Of a stretch of 64,000 bases of DNA, positions 1 through 8,456 are shown in pieces. The stretch comes from Leptospira noumeaensis. GTDB lineage: Bacteria > Spirochaetota > Leptospiria > Leptospirales > Leptospiraceae. Numbering within the stretch: position 1 is the stretch's first letter; every line of letters begins with the position of its first letter. The stretch spans positions 1 to 64,000 of the forward strand of contig NZ_RQFK01000026.1 of NCBI RefSeq assembly GCF_004770765.1. Direction: 5' to 3'. A model generated the notes under the pieces. That model did no database searches, was not told the origin of the DNA, and was given only the letters and a program-made list of their open reading frames with translations. A program made the position numbers and the translations under genes.

Positions 1-165
1 TACTACCGGTTTCATGAATCGCTAAAGATTCGTGCGGTAAAAACCAAAGTAATTTCAAAACCCAAGCGGTCAACAAGCTTTTATAAAAAAGTTCGTGGTT
101 CAAGAAAGAAAGATAAGTTTTTTTTGTATGAGTTTCAGTGTGATGATAGAGGTTATGAGACATAA
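1..165 (+). CDS. C-terminal end of an unrecognised protein (5' truncated by window)
   Basis: Frame 1 is open from the first base to a TAA at 163-165, giving 54 codons. The peptide is very basic (repeated K/R, for example KPKR and RGSRKK) and ends in EFQCDDRGYET. I do not recognise it. It could be the tail of a real gene that begins outside the window, or a decayed fragment, because the following 350 bases look non-coding. It is listed because a terminal open frame of this length at a window edge is often a truncated gene; confidence is low. Confidence 0.3.
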   Translation, partial: YYRFHESLKIRAVKTKVISKPKRSTSFYKKVRGSRKKDKFFLYEFQCDDRGYET

Positions 166-517
166 TTCAGGAGGCAGAAGAGAAGGAGGAACGTGGCAAT
201 TAACAAATGATTGGTGGCGATAACAAAAAAGCTAACGGAGGATTGCTGGTGGAGTTCAAGGGACGAACTATTCGACTACTGATTGTTAGATTGTGCGGCG
301 GCACACTTGAGTTGGATTATGATGTTCCTGTGATAGAAACAAATTACATCTTCTTTTCTATCTTAGAGTTTGTTTGATGGAAGAAGCCGGATGGGGGTTG
401 TTTGGTGGTTGAATGAGTTTATCTTTCTGTGGGAAAGCTTGTGTGTGATAGAACTATGAACTTTTGGGAAAAATATTTTGAGGGATTACAGTTCTGTTTG
501 ATGGAATGAGCGCTCTC
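166..517. other. Intergenic stretch with no convincing gene
   Basis: The stretch is unusually G- and T-rich on the plus strand compared with its surroundings and has many short stop-interrupted frames. The only notable frame is ATG 207 to TGA 377 (56 codons). It has an AAGGAGG at 183-189, but that lies 17 bases upstream, too far for a normal Shine-Dalgarno. I do not call it a gene. The stretch may be the remains of a decayed gene. Confidence 0.4.
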
Positions 518-576
518 TGGTAGAAGGAAGCCATTGGGTGGCGGGTCTAGTTCCCCACCCTACAATCAGGGCGGGG
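518..576 (+). repeat. Dispersed GC-rich repeat, copy A
   Basis: This is one of three related elements of about 60 bases in the window (others at 12430-12490 minus and 50863-50922 plus). The shared skeleton is TGGTAGA, then ATTGGGTGGCGGG, a short variable spacer, CCCCACCC, another variable spacer, and CAGGGCGGGG. GGGTGG and CCCCACCC can pair, so the element can form a stem. This copy lies directly downstream of the PEGA-domain gene, which ends at 589. Confidence 0.7.
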
Positions 577-588
577 TGATCATATTCA

Positions 589-2232
589 CTAATACCTAAC
601 GTTAAACTGCATGTAACCATACCCTTCACGCGATGTCTGCCCGTAACTGACCGAAGAAGGGTTCAAAGGTATATAACCAAACTCTAAAGTTTCTTCATCA
701 AGACCTAACATATAAAATGTAACTGCGGATACAAGCATCAGTCCCATCATAATGACCATAGGCCCTGCAACCAATTGACGATCCCTGCGGTTTTCCATAG
801 GGAGTGTTCCGGCCACACGTTTCAAATTTCTAGCTTTTGATTCGGCATCATTGATGATAGAATTTTGCACACCATACCAAAAGAAAAACTCATTAGGATT
901 ATTTTGATAAAAAGAAGTAATGGCAGTAGCATTAACAAGTGTCACCTCCGATCTAGCCGCGGAATAAGCCTGCCTTGATGCATAGTTCAAATAAACATAA
1001 CTTGCATAGAACAAAAGAGAGCCATACAACGAGTAGGTGGCAAAGTCTTTATAAGTGTGATCCAAAAACACGTTTTGTTTATTTTTATAATAAACATCGG
1101 TTTTTCCTTCTCTCATTTCTATATCAACAACCAACTCTTCGTTGTCCTTGGCATCGACTGCTCGAAAGCTATCAATGTAACCTTCTTTGGAAACCCGCAA
1201 GCGATTCATTCCAGAAGGAATGGCAACACGATTCAATGGTGTTTTTCCCAAATATTGAATCCCCAAATATACATCGGACTCAACATTGGAATTAACAGTA
1301 ATCAAGGAACTACTCAACTTCAATGAAAGTTTAACATCGAGTGCAAGAGTTTTTCCCTTCTCTAAATGAACTTCCTGTTTATAAGGATGAAACCCTTCCT
1401 TAAACACAAATAACGACCGTTTGCCGATTGGTGATTTTTTACCAACCATAGGAGTTTTCCCCAAATAAATTCCATCCAAATAGACAAGTGCACCCTCTTC
1501 TCCCGAGGCAGAAACCTCAACAGTTGTAGTTTCTTTTCCCTGCAATTTTTCTCGAATGGATTCTCCAAGTGGGGCCATTTCTTGGTAAGCTCGAATTACT
1601 GATGTTTTATGTTCAAAAGGAATGGTTTTACCTTCAAAGTCATCGTAAAGAAAAACTTTAGTGATCAATTCATTGTCTTTGGATTCAAAGGAACCAGTGA
1701 TCATATAATCACAATTTAATTTAGAGGCGAGACCAAATGATTCATCAGGAGTCGGAGCTCGCCTATCCCAGATTTGCTTCAGCGTAACTTTTACATAACG
1801 AGGATCTTTTTCCGGAGCCAGTTGTTTTTTTCCAGACCGAAGGTCATCCAAATCCTTTTCATTTGTAATTTCTTTTTTCTTCCTTTTGACATTGGGAGAT
1901 TCTGCATCAATTTTCTCCTGAAGGGTCATCTCAGGAGCATCACCAAATGAATGATAAACTACGTTTGCTTTCGGGTGTTCCACATAAGTGTATTCTAAAC
2001 TTCGAAGTTCAGAAATTAAAACCGAAGGAATTCCTTTGACTAAATATTCTTTGGTTGGATCGGGACTCGTTGCGACAAAAGAAAACAAACATAAGTTACG
2101 AGTTGATTCATAGGTAATACTACCTTTATAACTTTGTTTAGGAAAATTATAATAATCATCAATGGAATATATTGGCAGAACATTGACCAAAAGCCCGATG
2201 ATGATGAATAATGCTGAAATTTTATGTTTCAT
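589..2232 (-). CDS. PEGA-domain exported membrane protein
   Basis: A 547-residue protein with an N-terminal signal segment (about residues 1-23). An exported domain follows, with a charged stretch near 115-150, then two PEGA repeats at about 241-306 and 308-375, each with the family's YLG-K-TP turn and an R/K-x-G-Y/F-type end. Two C-terminal hydrophobic segments lie near 395-415 and 485-510. PEGA domains are found in bacterial surface and cell-envelope proteins and are thought to mediate binding at the envelope; no enzyme motif is visible. The ATG at 2232 overlaps the end of the upstream permease gene by 11 bases, so it is the last gene of the minus-strand series. Exact role unknown. Confidence 0.8.
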   Translation of the reverse strand: MKHKISALFIIIGLLVNVLPIYSIDDYYNFPKQSYKGSITYESTRNLCLFSFVATSPDPTKEYLVKGIPSVLISELRSLEYTYVEHPKANVVYHSFGDAPEMTLQEKIDAESPNVKRKKKEITNEKDLDDLRSGKKQLAPEKDPRYVKVTLKQIWDRRAPTPDESFGLASKLNCDYMITGSFESKDNELITKVFLYDDFEGKTIPFEHKTSVIRAYQEMAPLGESIREKLQGKETTTVEVSASGEEGALVYLDGIYLGKTPMVGKKSPIGKRSLFVFKEGFHPYKQEVHLEKGKTLALDVKLSLKLSSSLITVNSNVESDVYLGIQYLGKTPLNRVAIPSGMNRLRVSKEGYIDSFRAVDAKDNEELVVDIEMREGKTDVYYKNKQNVFLDHTYKDFATYSLYGSLLFYASYVYLNYASRQAYSAARSEVTLVNATAITSFYQNNPNEFFFWYGVQNSIINDAESKARNLKRVAGTLPMENRRDRQLVAGPMVIMMGLMLVSAVTFYMLGLDEETLEFGYIPLNPSSVSYGQTSREGYGYMQFNVRY

Positions 2233-3001
2233 TCTTTTTCTGGTTAGATCCCAAAGAATACACCAAAGTTAAAATGGCAACTACCGGAAGCAAAACGGAA
2301 ACAGGTGACTTGTCAAAATAATCTTTCGAAAATGAGATCTGTTCTCCTAATCCAGGACCTGTATCGCCAATGGATGTTTGGATTCCTAAATAGGAAAATA
2401 ACGCTGTTGTCATCACAACAGCCGGTAATCCCGAAAAAAATAAAAAACCAAACATATCCTTTAGTGCCGGAAGGTAATGTAAAAGCACCAATTGGTAAGG
2501 TTTCGCTCCCATACAAAATGATGCCGATAGATAAGAACTTTGTTTGATTTCACGAATTTTTGCGGTGATGGTTTCGTAAGACAATGCCCAATCAGAGACA
2601 AGAATCGCAATAAAAATAGCAAAAGGATTTTCGGGTAACAAACTCATCACAACCAAAGCAGAAAGTAACGAGGGAATGGCGAGTGAAACAGATACGATCC
2701 CCGAAAGAATAAAGTCCGATATTTTTGGGAAAAAAAGCGAAAATGCAGACAGAAGAAAAGATACAAAAATTGTAAAAATCCTGGCAGGAACCACAAGAAC
2801 AATCGTAGACAATGAACCATAACAAAACAAAGCAAAATTATCTCGGCCCAGTCTATCAGTACCTGCAAAAAAATCAGGGGAAAAGATGGGTAAGTTGTTA
2901 TTCGTTAGATCTACATAAGTGGGTGCTGGCAAAAAAATGACTCCGAGAAACACCAATCCAAAAAAGAAAAGTCTTAATATGATATGAACTTTTAGCTTCA
3001 T
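2222..3001 (-). CDS. Opp/Dpp-type ABC transporter permease, DppC-like
   Basis: A 259-residue inner-membrane permease with about six membrane segments. The sequence FFAGTDRLGRDNFALFCYG near residue 45 matches the HPLGTDxxGRD motif that marks DppC/OppC subunits. The EAA-type cytoplasmic loop that contacts the ATPase lies near 150-175. Its ATG overlaps the stop of the DppB-like gene by four bases, so the two are translationally coupled and should form a heterodimer. Such permeases import peptides, nickel or similar small ligands. No ATPase or solute-binding protein gene is next to it, which is unusual for this family; the substrate cannot be told. Confidence 0.82.
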   Translation of the reverse strand: MKLKVHIILRLFFFGLVFLGVIFLPAPTYVDLTNNNLPIFSPDFFAGTDRLGRDNFALFCYGSLSTIVLVVPARIFTIFVSFLLSAFSLFFPKISDFILSGIVSVSLAIPSLLSALVVMSLLPENPFAIFIAILVSDWALSYETITAKIREIKQSSYLSASFCMGAKPYQLVLLHYLPALKDMFGFLFFSGLPAVVMTTALFSYLGIQTSIGDTGPGLGEQISFSKDYFDKSPVSVLLPVVAILTLVYSLGSNQKKNET

Positions 3002-3876
3002 ATCCCACCCGAAAAGAACCGCTGAAGATAAAATCCAATCCGATTCAAAACATAAAACAAAATTCCTGAATACATCAGAAGAGTTGCGAGTAACTGAGTA
3101 TCCATCGATTTAATGGAATAATACAAAGACTTTCCGACTCCAGGGAAAAAGAAAATTTCTTCTACAACCATCGCTCCGGACAAAAGAGATCCAAAATCCA
3201 ATACCAAAAGAATGAGAGCAATCGGAAGCACCTTTAAGAAAACTTCCTTCCCTACAATATGACTCCAAGGATAAGACCTTGTTAACAATAATTGAACATA
3301 CTTCGAATCGGCTTCTTTACGAATCTCTGGCAATAAATACAAAGACATTCGAGCATAAATACGAGACCCTAAAGTGATCCCAGGCAAAACCACATAGTAA
3401 GTATTACCAAACTCATATCCACCAGGAGGAAACAAGTCTAAACGATAAAAAAATACAATTAACAAGAGTATGGCGACAATGAATACAGGTGTTGAGAGAA
3501 TTAAATTTGAACTAAATGAAACAAAATCATATAAAACTTTTGATCGAAAGTAAGTGGCAGCAAGAGAAAATCCAAAAGCAAAAAATGATCCAAATAGAAT
3601 GCTAAAGATTGCTAGGTGAAGGGTAGAAAAAAACCTGCTCCCGATATGTGAATAAACCGTTTCCCCGTTATCAGTTTTACCCCCAGATTCAAAAATCAAA
3701 GATTTCCAAAATAGAAAATACGAGGATAAAAAATCATTTTGTTTGTTTTGAATTTCGGATATCCCTGCGTCAGCATACAAATAAGATTTATCTTTTGTAT
3801 GAAACTCAGAAACGAAACTACTAATACAAGATAACAGTAGTAGGAAATACAGAAAACGGAAAACTTCCGACTTCAC
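2998..3876 (-). CDS. Opp/Dpp-type ABC transporter permease, DppB-like
   Basis: A 292-residue permease starting with GTG at 3876. It has an N-terminal membrane anchor, a periplasmic stretch, then five more membrane segments. The run PPGGYEFGNTYYVVLPGITL followed by ARMSLYLLPEIRKEADSKYVQ is the typical DppB/OppB region, with the LP-hinge, R-x-S/Y and EAA-like loop. It also has EEIFFFPGVGKSLYYSI, the conserved E-x-x-F-x-x-PG-x-G motif of these subunits. The gene follows ptsN by four bases and overlaps the DppC-like gene by four. Confidence 0.82.
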   Translation of the reverse strand: MKSEVFRFLYFLLLLSCISSFVSEFHTKDKSYLYADAGISEIQNKQNDFLSSYFLFWKSLIFESGGKTDNGETVYSHIGSRFFSTLHLAIFSILFGSFFAFGFSLAATYFRSKVLYDFVSFSSNLILSTPVFIVAILLLIVFFYRLDLFPPGGYEFGNTYYVVLPGITLGSRIYARMSLYLLPEIRKEADSKYVQLLLTRSYPWSHIVGKEVFLKVLPIALILLVLDFGSLLSGAMVVEEIFFFPGVGKSLYYSIKSMDTQLLATLLMYSGILFYVLNRIGFYLQRFFSGGI

Positions 3877-3880
3877 TGGA

Positions 3881-4342
3881 TTAACTTTTGGAAAGGAAGG
3901 CCTTTTGGATTTCTTCGAAATTTTTGGCTTTTATGAGTTTTTCTCTTTCTTCCGGAATGTTGAGTGTTTTTGCAATCAAAGCCAATGTTTTGATATGATC
4001 TTGAAACTTATTCTTTGGAACAATGAGCATAATAAAAATTTGAACCAAACCGTGATCAAGAGCATCAAAATCGATCCCTTGCGGCGCAATTGCCATGGCA
4101 CATTTTAATTCGTTTACATAATGAACCGAACAGTGTGGTATTGCCACCCCACTTCCAATTCCTGTAGACATTGATTTTTCACGATTCATTAAGGAAGAAA
4201 CAGTCTCTTCTTCAAACGTTTGATCTAACGATTGTGTGGCGACCATATGAGAAATCATCTTTCGAATCGCATCCTCTTTAGTAGATGCTTTGAAGTCGAA
4301 AATGATATTTTTAGGATCCAGAATCTCTAGAAGCTGATTCAT
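3881..4342 (-). CDS. ptsN: PTS EIIA domain protein, PtsN-like
   Basis: A 153-residue single-domain EIIA of the nitrogen-PTS (fructose/mannitol) type. The phosphorylatable His sits in GVAIPHC near residue 70, and the flanking GIGSGVAIPH and DALDHGLVQIFIMLIVPK segments are typical. In other bacteria PtsN receives phosphate from EI-Ntr and NPr and regulates transport, potassium balance and envelope functions; it does not itself carry sugar. No EI, HPr or EIIB/C gene is in the window. It is the first of four tightly packed genes (ptsN, two permeases, PEGA protein), which suggests, but does not prove, control of that transporter. Confidence 0.85.
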   Translation of the reverse strand: MNQLLEILDPKNIIFDFKASTKEDAIRKMISHMVATQSLDQTFEEETVSSLMNREKSMSTGIGSGVAIPHCSVHYVNELKCAMAIAPQGIDFDALDHGLVQIFIMLIVPKNKFQDHIKTLALIAKTLNIPEEREKLIKAKNFEEIQKAFLSKS

Positions 4343-4376
4343 ATGATTAAGTTACTCCCACCTTTTCAAGATCGAC

Positions 4377-5267
4377 TTATTTTCCAAGAAAAACCCTGAC
4401 AAGTAAGCCTTCCAAAAGAAAAAAAACAACCAAGACCAAAACAGCACTTATCCCCATTTTACCCACAAAAAAGGCAATGGGAAGCAAAATGGCAAAACTC
4501 AGTAAGGAAACATAATAAGATCCGTAAAAATTCCTACCAGGACTCATATGAAAAAAGAAGGCAAGTGCGGAATAAGAGAGAACCCAATTGAAACTCAAAT
4601 TGCCAGAACCGATTCCCCATAGAGAAAATAAAAAAAGCCAACCGAGGAAAAATCCAAGTAAAACTGTCCTACGAAAGGAAACCCAAGCAATTCCTACGAA
4701 AGCATAAATCCCAAGGACATCAACAAAAGACAAAAACTCTTGTCCCTTCCAAGGAGTAACACTAAACCAAGGAAAGGTGAATGGCAAAAGGGAATTTTCA
4801 AAAGGAATCCCCGTCCAAGGTGTTAGCTCCAATGGAGTACGAAATGAATATCCAAGCAAAGAAAAAACTGTATCCCAAATCAGAACAAAAAGCAGTAACA
4901 AACTAAAAATCGGAACTCGCAAAGAGTAGTGTTGGCCCAAAAAATAATGGGTTATTAAAGCAAAAAGAAATGCTAGCGGCAACAAAATGGGATGAAACCA
5001 AGCAGTTGGTAGTATGAGAAAAACTATGAGTAATTGAGAAAGAAGACCCAGCCAGTATGGTGACTGGTTCGCACGAATACAAAAACCTAAATATACTACT
5101 GTGAAAATAGATGCAATAACAATGGGCAAAATGGGAATGGGTTGTATATGAGCGAGGGAAAAGCCAAGAAATCCTATTAATGTTAGGAAATAAAAAAAAT
5201 CGGCAAAAATTTCTGACGATTTAATGCCCCAACTATTTTCAGATAGAATATAAAGGTTCTTAAGCAT
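4377..5267 (-). CDS. Polytopic membrane protein, possible RnfD/NqrB-like partner
   Basis: A 296-residue protein that is almost entirely hydrophobic, with about nine or ten membrane segments. There is no signature motif that I can assign firmly. Three points suggest a diverged RnfD/NqrB-type subunit: the size, the gene directly following an RnfC-like gene with a 13-base gap, and the order of C-terminal helices ending in a short charged tail. The SGAT-type flavin attachment motif of classical RnfD is not visible, so if this is RnfD-like it may lack covalent FMN. It could equally be an unrelated lineage-specific membrane protein. Confidence 0.4.
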   Translation of the reverse strand: MLKNLYILSENSWGIKSSEIFADFFYFLTLIGFLGFSLAHIQPIPILPIVIASIFTVVYLGFCIRANQSPYWLGLLSQLLIVFLILPTAWFHPILLPLAFLFALITHYFLGQHYSLRVPIFSLLLLFVLIWDTVFSLLGYSFRTPLELTPWTGIPFENSLLPFTFPWFSVTPWKGQEFLSFVDVLGIYAFVGIAWVSFRRTVLLGFFLGWLFLFSLWGIGSGNLSFNWVLSYSALAFFFHMSPGRNFYGSYYVSLLSFAILLPIAFFVGKMGISAVLVLVVFFLLEGLLVRVFLGK

Positions 5268-5280
5268 ACTTTAACGGTTG

Positions 5281-6438
5281 TTAAACCATAACTCCTTTAA
5301 TTCGTTTCCGGATGTCAATGCCTGAAGGACAATAAACCGTACAAATCCCACAAGACACACAAAGATTCTTTTCAAATTCTCCGACCCTACCTTTGATGAG
5401 TTGCACTGGATTTGCATGAGTAGGACAATAATTGTTACATTCCATACAATCAATACAACTGAATTCTTTTCTAGAAGCAGGAAGTTTTTCGTATAAGGTA
5501 ATGGAGTAATGTTCGTAAATGTTAAAGTAACCAAGAGAAGCAACATCCATTGGTTTTACTTCTTCAAACACTGTTTCGAAGGATGCAATCTTATATCGTT
5601 TGTCTAAGTTTGTTGGAATGAATGCTAAGGACTGACCATTCGTTAAAAAAAACTGACGTGGTTCCAAATCCATTCTTCCTTTACGATCCACTAAAAAAAC
5701 TGCCAAGTGCCTTTTGGTAAAAGGTTCGTTATAATACAACTTTCTTAAAACATGAAAAATGGTTTCTGCACCTAAAAATAAAACTTCGTATCCAATGAGC
5801 GACTTTCTAGTTTTATCCACAGGTATTTGGAATTGTTTATGTAAAAAATATTCGGGAATTCCATTTGGATGTTCAAAACCTAAATTTGGGTCTTCAAAAA
5901 AATTTGATATCTCAGCTTTGGGAAAAATTGAACGTAACTGCTCAATAAAAGATAAATAAGCATCCTTCATATCACGAAGGATCATTTCCTCAAAGTTTAA
6001 ATGTTGGTATCTACAAAATGGTGATAAAACAATTTTAAACGCAGAATCTTTGTTAAACTTTTGAAAGTAGTCCTTAAGCGGAGTTTCGATCAAATCCAAA
6101 GAATTTAAGGCACCTGTATCAAATGATTCCAATAAAGAAGGTAAATCATACTTCTTAGGTTGGAAAGGAGATGAAGTCGACCAAGACCCATCTTGTTTGA
6201 TTTGGAAGTACTTTTGATCGGAAGTGAGACTGGCAACTCCGTTGACAGGTGCAAGCACCTTCTTACCGTTATGCGCAAGCATAACCTGGCCATGTGTCAC
6301 TCGAGAAGGATAGGAATCAGAGAGAACGCTGCCCGCAGGAACGGGGATCAGGAATTGACCCTGAATCGTCCGTTCTTTTTTGTTTTCAGTTTTATGAAAT
6401 TTGCGAGCGAAGGCGCGAGGTAACCTGGGAAACAACAC
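5281..6438 (-). CDS. RnfC-like protein with two [4Fe-4S] clusters
   Basis: A 385-residue protein with a GTG start at 6438. The N-terminal 100 residues include PVPAGSVLSDSYPS and the biotinyl-like THGQVMLAHNGKKVLAPVNG, as in the RnfC barrel-sandwich domain. A middle region of about 200 residues precedes two ferredoxin motifs at the C-terminus, CIDCMECNNYCP and CVSCGICTVYCP, both complete CxxCxxCxxxCP. RnfC is the soluble NADH/ferredoxin-side subunit of ion-pumping Rnf complexes. Here only a possible RnfD-like gene accompanies it; RnfA, B, E and G are absent nearby. Function in electron transfer at the membrane is likely; donor and acceptor are unknown. Confidence 0.72.
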   Translation of the reverse strand: MLFPRLPRAFARKFHKTENKKERTIQGQFLIPVPAGSVLSDSYPSRVTHGQVMLAHNGKKVLAPVNGVASLTSDQKYFQIKQDGSWSTSSPFQPKKYDLPSLLESFDTGALNSLDLIETPLKDYFQKFNKDSAFKIVLSPFCRYQHLNFEEMILRDMKDAYLSFIEQLRSIFPKAEISNFFEDPNLGFEHPNGIPEYFLHKQFQIPVDKTRKSLIGYEVLFLGAETIFHVLRKLYYNEPFTKRHLAVFLVDRKGRMDLEPRQFFLTNGQSLAFIPTNLDKRYKIASFETVFEEVKPMDVASLGYFNIYEHYSITLYEKLPASRKEFSCIDCMECNNYCPTHANPVQLIKGRVGEFEKNLCVSCGICTVYCPSGIDIRKRIKGVMV

Positions 6439-6450
6439 GCCGATATTGAT

Positions 6451-6729
6451 TTAGACGGCTTTCACCATGTAGATTTCGTCTTTGATTGGGAGTTCTTTTT
6501 TCAAGTTCTTGATATAAGGTAGAATCTCTCCCATTTCTTCATAATACTCGCAGTTTGTTTGCATACGACGAGCTACAGTAAAGTATTTATAAAGTTTTTC
6601 TTCACCGGAACGTTTTGACCATTTCTTCTTATTACATTTGACTCGAAGAATGTATTTATCTTGCTCCGATTCGTATTGGCGAACGACAACACAATGCAAA
6701 CAGTTCGCGCAGTAGACTTTTTCACTCAT
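6451..6729 (-). CDS. Small cysteine-containing protein of unknown function
   Basis: A 92-residue soluble, basic protein. YCANCLHCVVVR near the N-terminus, a later CNKKKW and a TNCEYYEE give five Cys residues that could form a zinc or iron-sulfur site. I do not recognise the family. An AGGGGTC lies just upstream of the ATG at 6729. It ends 13 bases before the RnfC-like gene, so it is probably co-transcribed with it, which would fit an accessory redox role; this is only inference. Confidence 0.6.
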   Translation of the reverse strand: MSEKVYCANCLHCVVVRQYESEQDKYILRVKCNKKKWSKRSGEEKLYKYFTVARRMQTNCEYYEEMGEILPYIKNLKKELPIKDEIYMVKAV

Positions 6730-6808
6730 GGATGACCCCTGAACCTAGGTTGAATTTACAGCTTTTTGGAAGGAAAGGTTTCGTCAAGTAAGTACCATCG
6801 CTTCTTCC

Positions 6809-8380
6809 TTAAGCGACGGCACGTAGTTCCTTTTCTGCTTTGGTCGCTGGTTTGAATTTCCAGAACGACTCCGCCACAGAAAGATAAGAGACATAGAAAA
6901 ACCCAATAGAATAGAGAACCATAAAACCGATCATATATGGTTTCCCTACCAAGAAGGATAAATAAATGCAAAATAGACAATAAGCACCCATAAAGAATTC
7001 GAGGAAAGCTCGGTAATCCACGGGAACCACATACTTAATTTTGTCCTGCAAACTATCCCCCTCTTTCTCAATTCTGAGTTTTGGAGTGCGTTTGAAACCA
7101 GATTGGACACCAAAAACGGCTTCCACCCAAGCATAAGTGTTCATCACAGCAATCCCCGTTCCAATCATCACGAGGATAGGAAGGTAAATTAGTTTGGATT
7201 TCCAATCTTTGTGAATTTCCCTTTGGGAATACGCGTAAAAAATCACAGGACCCATAGATCCGATGGAAAGAACCGCTGCCGATCCAAATAGAACTTCCAT
7301 TGGAAAATCATCCATCTTAAACCCTGCCCAAAATTCCATAAGAAGGAGAGGAGCCGTAAGGAGGATGTTGATGATCATCAGTGGATGCACAGAATAATTG
7401 ATTAAGTGAGTGATTGCCTCACCTTTGATTTTCCAGGATTCCTTGGATTTCCAAATGCGCGGGATGAGTTTGACTGCGGTTTGGATGGAACCTTTGCACC
7501 AACGGAATTGTTGTGCTTTGTATGCGTTCATCGTAGCAGGGATTTCTGCCTTACAAACGACATCTTTGATGTAACGGAATTTCCAACCTTTGAGTTCGGC
7601 ACGGTAAGAAAGATCAAAGTCTTCCGTGAGGGTGTCATGTTCCCATCCACCAGCATCTTCAATACACGAACGTCTCCAGATACCGGCAGTTCCATTGAAG
7701 TTCATCCAAAGGCTTGAACCGTTTCTTGCGACTTGTTCGATCATAAAATGACCGTCGATTCCAAAACTTTGTGCTTTGGTTAAGATATTATAAGTTTCGT
7801 TGATATGGCCCCAACGAGTTTGAACCATCCCAATGGATTCATCTTCGAAGTATCCCATGGTGCGAAGGAGGAAATCAGAATCAGGAGTGAAATCAGCATC
7901 AAAAATAGCAATGTAGTCACCTTTTGCTTTTGCCATCCCTTCATCCAAAGCACCCGCTTTGTGTCCTTTTCGATTGGTTCTATGAACGTGTTCGATCCAA
8001 ATTCCTTTTTTCTTGTACTGAGCAACGAGAGTTGCCACCTTTTCAATGGTTTCATCAGTGGAATCATCCAGAACTTGGATTTGGAGTTTTTTTGCAGGGT
8101 ATTCGAGATTACATGCAGATTCGATCAAACGATCTACCACATAAAATTCGTTAAAAATAGGAAGTTGAACCGTAACCGTAGGAAGGTTTTTATCCTTTAA
8201 AGAAAGGATCTTTGTTTCGTCCTCCGCACAGTTTTGTTTGTATTTGCTATACAAAAACACCATGAGGTAGGTGTGTAACCCGAAGTAAAAAAGAACCAAA
8301 ATATCAAAGCCATATAAAACCAAAAACGATATAGATAAAAACGTGAGCATAGTTATAGTCAAAATCGGCACATAGGGCAT
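6809..8380 (-). CDS. Membrane GT2 processive glycosyltransferase (cellulose-synthase-like)
   Basis: About 523 residues. Two N-terminal membrane segments are followed by a family 2 glycosyltransferase domain with LDDSTDET, the DxD-type FDADF, TEDFDLSYRA (catalytic Asp) and the QQFRWCKGS form of QxxRW, then four or five C-terminal membrane segments. This is the layout of processive beta-glycan synthases such as BcsA. The product cannot be told; no PilZ domain or Bcs partner genes are present. The frame extends to TTG 8389, but ATG 8380 is the more natural start. It is the first gene of the minus-strand series and is divergent from the next operon. Confidence 0.85.
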   Translation of the reverse strand: MPYVPILTITMLTFLSISFLVLYGFDILVLFYFGLHTYLMVFLYSKYKQNCAEDETKILSLKDKNLPTVTVQLPIFNEFYVVDRLIESACNLEYPAKKLQIQVLDDSTDETIEKVATLVAQYKKKGIWIEHVHRTNRKGHKAGALDEGMAKAKGDYIAIFDADFTPDSDFLLRTMGYFEDESIGMVQTRWGHINETYNILTKAQSFGIDGHFMIEQVARNGSSLWMNFNGTAGIWRRSCIEDAGGWEHDTLTEDFDLSYRAELKGWKFRYIKDVVCKAEIPATMNAYKAQQFRWCKGSIQTAVKLIPRIWKSKESWKIKGEAITHLINYSVHPLMIINILLTAPLLLMEFWAGFKMDDFPMEVLFGSAAVLSIGSMGPVIFYAYSQREIHKDWKSKLIYLPILVMIGTGIAVMNTYAWVEAVFGVQSGFKRTPKLRIEKEGDSLQDKIKYVVPVDYRAFLEFFMGAYCLFCIYLSFLVGKPYMIGFMVLYSIGFFYVSYLSVAESFWKFKPATKAEKELRAVA

Positions 8381-8456
8381 TTTGGTCAAACATTTTGTGC
8401 ACCGCCAAATAAAATTAGATTTTCTTTAGTTTGCGAAGGAAGCCCATACGGCAACC

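Noticed and set aside
207..377. 56-codon plus-strand frame with AAGGAGG upstream
   Set aside because: The ribosome site is 17 bases away, the peptide shows no recognisable feature and the region has irregular composition.
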